Origin: Pseudomonadota bacterium
GTDB taxonomy: Bacteria; Pseudomonadota; Gammaproteobacteria; Xanthomonadales; Xanthomonadaceae
Reading direction: 5' to 3'
Assembly (NCBI GenBank): GCA_023423235.1
Contig: JAFAFY010000004.1
Coordinates: 1 to 17,682 of the forward strand
Length of the DNA stretch: 17,682 bases
In this document: positions 14,782-17,682 of the stretch, in pieces
How positions within the stretch are numbered: position 1 is the first letter of the stretch
Layout of the letters: each line of letters opens with the position of its first letter
Position numbers and translations under genes: made by a program
The notes under the pieces: generated by a model
Databases searched by the model: none
Told to the model about the DNA's origin: nothing
What the model saw: only the letters and a program-made list of their open reading frames with translations

Positions 14782-15858
14782 CTACAGCCAGCCGACCTTG
14801 CGCAGGTAGCGGTACAGCGCCAGCACCACCACCGCGAGGCCGCCGATCAGCACCGGATAGGCCCAGGGCTGCTCGAACTCGGGCATGCCCTGGAAGTTCA
14901 TGCCATACCAGCTGGTCACCAGGGTCGGCGCGGCCAGCAGCGCTGCCCACGCGCCCAGTTTCTTGACGATCTCGCCCTGGGTCAGCGTGACCAGCGCCTG
15001 GTTGACCCCGAGCGCGGTGCCCAGCATGTCGCGCAGCACGTCGATGGTCTCGTTGACCCGCACCGAATGGTCCAGCACGTCGCGCAGGTAGAGCTTGGCC
15101 TCGCTGCCGATCAGCGGGCTGCTGCTGCGCACCAGTTGCGAGAGCACGTCCTGCAGCGGCGCCATCGCCACCCGCATGTAGGTCAGCTCGCGCTTGAGCT
15201 CGTAGAGACGGATGACGATGCCGCGGTGGAACGTCTCGCTGACCACCTCGCGCTCCAGCGCGGTCAGCGTGGCCTTGAACTCGTCGACGATCGGCAGGTA
15301 GTTGTCGACGATCGCATCGAGCACCGCGTACAGCGCGCAGGCCGGGCCCATCGCCAGCATCGCCGGGTCGCGCTCGATCCGGTGCCGCGAGGGTGCGTAG
15401 GACAGCGACGCGCCGTGGCGCACCGTCACCAGGTAGCGCGGGCCCAGGAAGATGTGGGTCTCGCCGTAGACGATGCGGCCGTCGAGCGCCTGCGCGGTGT
15501 TGGCGACGATGAACAGCGAATCGCCATAGGTCTCGATCTTCGGGCGCTGGTGCGCCTTGCCGGCGTCCTCGATCGCCAGATCGTGCAGGCCGAACTCGGA
15601 CTGCAACTGCGCCAGCACCGCCTGGTCGGGTTCGTACAGGCCGATCCAGGCGAAACACGCCGGGTCGGCCGCCAGCGCCTCGTCGACGCCCTCCAGCGGA
15701 ATGTCGCGCTTGCCCTGCGGGCCGTAGACCGCGCAGTTGACCACGCTGGGCGGATTGGCGGCGGGTGGCGCGGGCACCGCGGCTCCGGCAACGGGCAGCT
15801 GATCGGGCAAGGCGCTGGGCAAGATGTCGGGCGCGGCGGGAGACGGCGGAGTCTGCAT
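14782..15858 (-). CDS. corA: CorA-family magnesium/divalent cation channel (358 aa)
   Basis: CorA forms a pentameric inner-membrane Mg2+ channel with a large cytoplasmic N-terminal domain and two C-terminal membrane helices. The defining GMN motif is present (YGMNF, Gly319-Asn321), at the end of the first membrane helix. A second helix (about 331-350, YPVLIGGLAVVVLALYRYL) and a basic tail end the protein. Upstream is the long helical region with DNYLPIVDEF and LYELKRELTYMRVAMAPLQ. The first 40 residues are Pro- and Ala-rich and poorly conserved, making it longer than E. coli CorA (316). I use the ATG at 15858; a TTG at 15876 would add six residues. Neither has a clear ribosome site. Transport of Co, Ni or Zn by a related member cannot be excluded. 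Confidence 0.93.
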   Translation of the reverse strand: MQTPPSPAAPDILPSALPDQLPVAGAAVPAPPAANPPSVVNCAVYGPQGKRDIPLEGVDEALAADPACFAWIGLYEPDQAVLAQLQSEFGLHDLAIEDAGKAHQRPKIETYGDSLFIVANTAQALDGRIVYGETHIFLGPRYLVTVRHGASLSYAPSRHRIERDPAMLAMGPACALYAVLDAIVDNYLPIVDEFKATLTALEREVVSETFHRGIVIRLYELKRELTYMRVAMAPLQDVLSQLVRSSSPLIGSEAKLYLRDVLDHSVRVNETIDVLRDMLGTALGVNQALVTLTQGEIVKKLGAWAALLAAPTLVTSWYGMNFQGMPEFEQPWAYPVLIGGLAVVVLALYRYLRKVGWL

Positions 15859-15894
15859 CGCGCCATCGTCGGCCAAGCACCGCCCGGCGACAAG

Positions 15895-15919
15895 CCGTGG
15901 CCGGACCCCGTGGCCGGAC
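15895..15919. repeat. 12-bp direct repeat before corA
   Basis: CCGTGGCCGGAC occurs at 15895-15906 and 15908-15919, one base apart, in the 87-base gap between the GH97 stop and the corA start. It could be a local duplication or a tandem binding site; nothing further supports either. Confidence 0.6.
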
Positions 15920-15945
15920 GCCGTCGCCGTTTCGCGCCGCCGTGG

Positions 15946-17682
15946 TCAGTCGGCGGCGAAGCGGATCGCCTGGCCGCCGCCCGGGGCCAGCTGCAGCGTC
16001 AGCGCGTCGCCTGCCGTGACTGCGCGCGATTCGATGACGATGGCCTGCGGGTCGCCGCGCCAGCCGGCGGCGTCGCCGTCGCGGTAGATCTGCGCGGTGT
16101 AGCGGCGGCCGGGTTCGAGGAATGTCAGCGGCAGCGCGATGCTGCGCGCCGTATCGTCGCTGACCGCGCCCAGGTACCAGTCGTCGCCACCGCGCTCGCG
16201 GCGTGCGATCACCGCGTACTCGCCGACCTCGCCGGCCAGCGCGCGGGTGTCCTCCCAGTCCACCGGTACCTCGCGGATGAAGCGGAAGGCCTCGGGCCGC
16301 GCCTGGTAGTTCTCCAGCAGGTCCGCCGCCATCTGCAGCGGGCTGTGGATCACCACGTACAGCGCCAGCTGCTTGGCCACGGTGCTGGCCATCGGCGCGC
16401 CGGATCTGGTGTCCATGCCCAGCACGCCCGGGGTGAAGTCCATCGGCCCGGCCAGCAGGCGGGTGTAGACCAGCGTGGCCTCGTGCTCCGGCGGATTGCC
16501 CGGCTGCCCCCAGGCGTTGTACTCCATGCCGCGCGCGCCCTCGCGGGTGACCAGGTTCGGCCAGGTGCGGCGCAGGCCGGTGTCCTTGACCGGCTCGTGC
16601 GGATTGACCGCGATGCGCCGCTGCGCGGCGGCTTCCACCACCTTCTGGTGGTGGCGCACCATCGCCTGGCCCTCGTGCCAGGCGTAGCGCAGGCGCCCGT
16701 CGTCGCCCAGCACCTTGGCCTGGCCGGCGTCGGCGACGTAGCCGGTCTTGACCGCGTGCACGCCCAGGCGCGCGTACAGGTCCAGGGCGTCATCCAGCTG
16801 CGCCTCGTAGTGCGCGGCATGGCCCGAGGTCTCGTGGTGGCCGATCAGCATCACGCCGCGGTCGCCGGCATGGCGCGCGACCGCCTCGATGTCGAAATCG
16901 GAATAGGCGCGGGTGAAGCTGAAGGTCTCGCCATTGCCGAACCAGTCGCCGTCCCAGCCCTCGTTCCAGCCTTCCACCAGCACGCCGCCAATGCCGTTGT
17001 CTGCGGCGAAATCGATGTGGCGCAGCGCATGCGCGGTGGTCGCGCCGTGCTTGTCGCCGGATGCCCAGCTCTTGCGGTCGAGATGCATCTCCCACCAGAT
17101 GCCGACGTACTTCATCGGCCGGATCCACGACACATCGCCCAGCGCATTGGGCGCGTTGAGGTTGAGGATCAGCTGCGACTCGACCAGATCGCCCGCGCGC
17201 TCGCCGATCTGGAGCGTGCGCCAGGGCGTGGCGAATGGCGCGTCCACCTCGACCTTGGCCGCGCCGATGCCCGGCGTCAGCGCCGCCTTGAAGCGCCGCC
17301 CTTCGACGCGCGCCAGGTTCATGCCCGAATAGTCGACCAGCGCCGCCTCGTGGATCGACAGGTGCAGGCCGTCGCCGGTGCGCAGCGTGATCGGCGTCTG
17401 TGCCAGCCCGACTTCCTCGACCGGCGTGCGCTGGTAGAGGTACTCCTCGCGGTTCCATTCCAGCGCCGGGATCCACCATGCCGTCGCCGGGTCGGCGATG
17501 ACGAACTCGGTCAGTTCCTCGGCGATCGACAGGCGATCGACCCCGGGCTGCCGCGGAATGTCGTAGCGGAACCCAAGGCCGTCGTCGAAGACCCGGAACA
17601 CCACGTCGAAGCGGCGTTCCGGCCCGCTGGTCTCGGCCAGGGTGACCCGCAGTTCGTTGTGGCGGTCGCGCATGTGCCGGCG
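15946..17682 (-). CDS. Glycoside hydrolase family 97, alpha-glucosidase-like (5' partial)
   Basis: The frame runs off the right edge, so the signal peptide and first part of the N-terminal beta-sandwich are not seen; 578 residues are visible of the usual 650-740. The GH97 core is clear: KYVGIWWEMHLD, GGVLVEGWNEGWDGDW, VKTGYVADAG, VNPHEPVKDTGLRRTWPN and EGARGMEYNAWG, then a C-terminal beta-domain. In SusB of Bacteroides thetaiotaomicron the matching glutamates act as acid/base and calcium ligands. At the site where retaining GH97 enzymes have an Asp nucleophile (VKxD), this protein has VKTG, as in the inverting SusB type. I infer an inverting alpha-glucosidase, probably periplasmic. No sus-like transporter, regulator or other saccharidase is in view. 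It lies 87 bases upstream of corA on the same strand. Confidence 0.92.
   Translation of the reverse strand, partial: RRHMRDRHNELRVTLAETSGPERRFDVVFRVFDDGLGFRYDIPRQPGVDRLSIAEELTEFVIADPATAWWIPALEWNREEYLYQRTPVEEVGLAQTPITLRTGDGLHLSIHEAALVDYSGMNLARVEGRRFKAALTPGIGAAKVEVDAPFATPWRTLQIGERAGDLVESQLILNLNAPNALGDVSWIRPMKYVGIWWEMHLDRKSWASGDKHGATTAHALRHIDFAADNGIGGVLVEGWNEGWDGDWFGNGETFSFTRAYSDFDIEAVARHAGDRGVMLIGHHETSGHAAHYEAQLDDALDLYARLGVHAVKTGYVADAGQAKVLGDDGRLRYAWHEGQAMVRHHQKVVEAAAQRRIAVNPHEPVKDTGLRRTWPNLVTREGARGMEYNAWGQPGNPPEHEATLVYTRLLAGPMDFTPGVLGMDTRSGAPMASTVAKQLALYVVIHSPLQMAADLLENYQARPEAFRFIREVPVDWEDTRALAGEVGEYAVIARRERGGDDWYLGAVSDDTARSIALPLTFLEPGRRYTAQIYRDGDAAGWRGDPQAIVIESRAVTAGDALTLQLAPGGGQAIRFAAD

Noticed and set aside
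12291..14966. 891-aa His/Asp/Gln-rich open frame on the plus strand
   Set aside because: It is exactly antisense to cstA; the His/Asp/Gln-rich composition mirrors codons of hydrophobic residues on the other strand. No motif or ribosome site was found.

Overview
The window is a GC-rich (around 70% by eye), gene-dense bacterial chromosome segment. The proteins resemble those of the Xanthomonadaceae/Lysobacteraceae (Lysobacter, Luteimonas, Pseudoxanthomonas type). This rests on the GC content, the HemE and AroK sequence style, and the clustering of aroK, aroB and hemE. No tRNA, rRNA, transposase, integrase or CRISPR array was seen, and the genes look like resident chromosomal ones.

Region 1 (1-6349, + strand) is a compact four-gene run. 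It holds the C-terminal 887 residues of a large AAA+ 'DNA repair ATPase' type protein whose 5' end lies outside the window. Next come a 258-aa alanine-rich protein that I read as a divergent TelA-like paralogue, a bona fide TelA/KlaA-family protein, and a 584-aa HEAT-repeat protein. The first three genes are joined by ATGA stop/start overlaps. This is the most system-like part of the window: an ATPase, two related helical proteins and an all-helical scaffold. Its function is not established.

Region 2 (6374-10400) holds hemE (-), a small membrane-anchored glycine-tailed protein (+), an uninterrupted aroK-aroB reading frame (-) and a dodecin (+). HemE belongs to haem synthesis. AroK and AroB belong to the shikimate pathway and here appear to be one 551-aa polypeptide.

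Region 3 (10393-12334) holds a P-loop kinase of the glycerate 3-kinase type (-), divergently placed from pdxH (+). A strong hairpin terminator then separates pdxH from the convergent ybdD. A G-rich 18-bp tandem duplication at the start of the kinase gene forms a canonical G-quadruplex motif.

Region 4 (12110-17682, - strand) holds cstA followed by ybdD, which together form a pyruvate/peptide uptake pair. Upstream lie a 325-base non-coding stretch with a REP-like palindrome, a CorA-type magnesium channel, and a GH97 glycoside hydrolase whose N-terminus runs off the window.

Most genes are metabolic housekeeping. The items most worth follow-up are the ATPase-TelA-HEAT operon and the AroK-AroB fusion.
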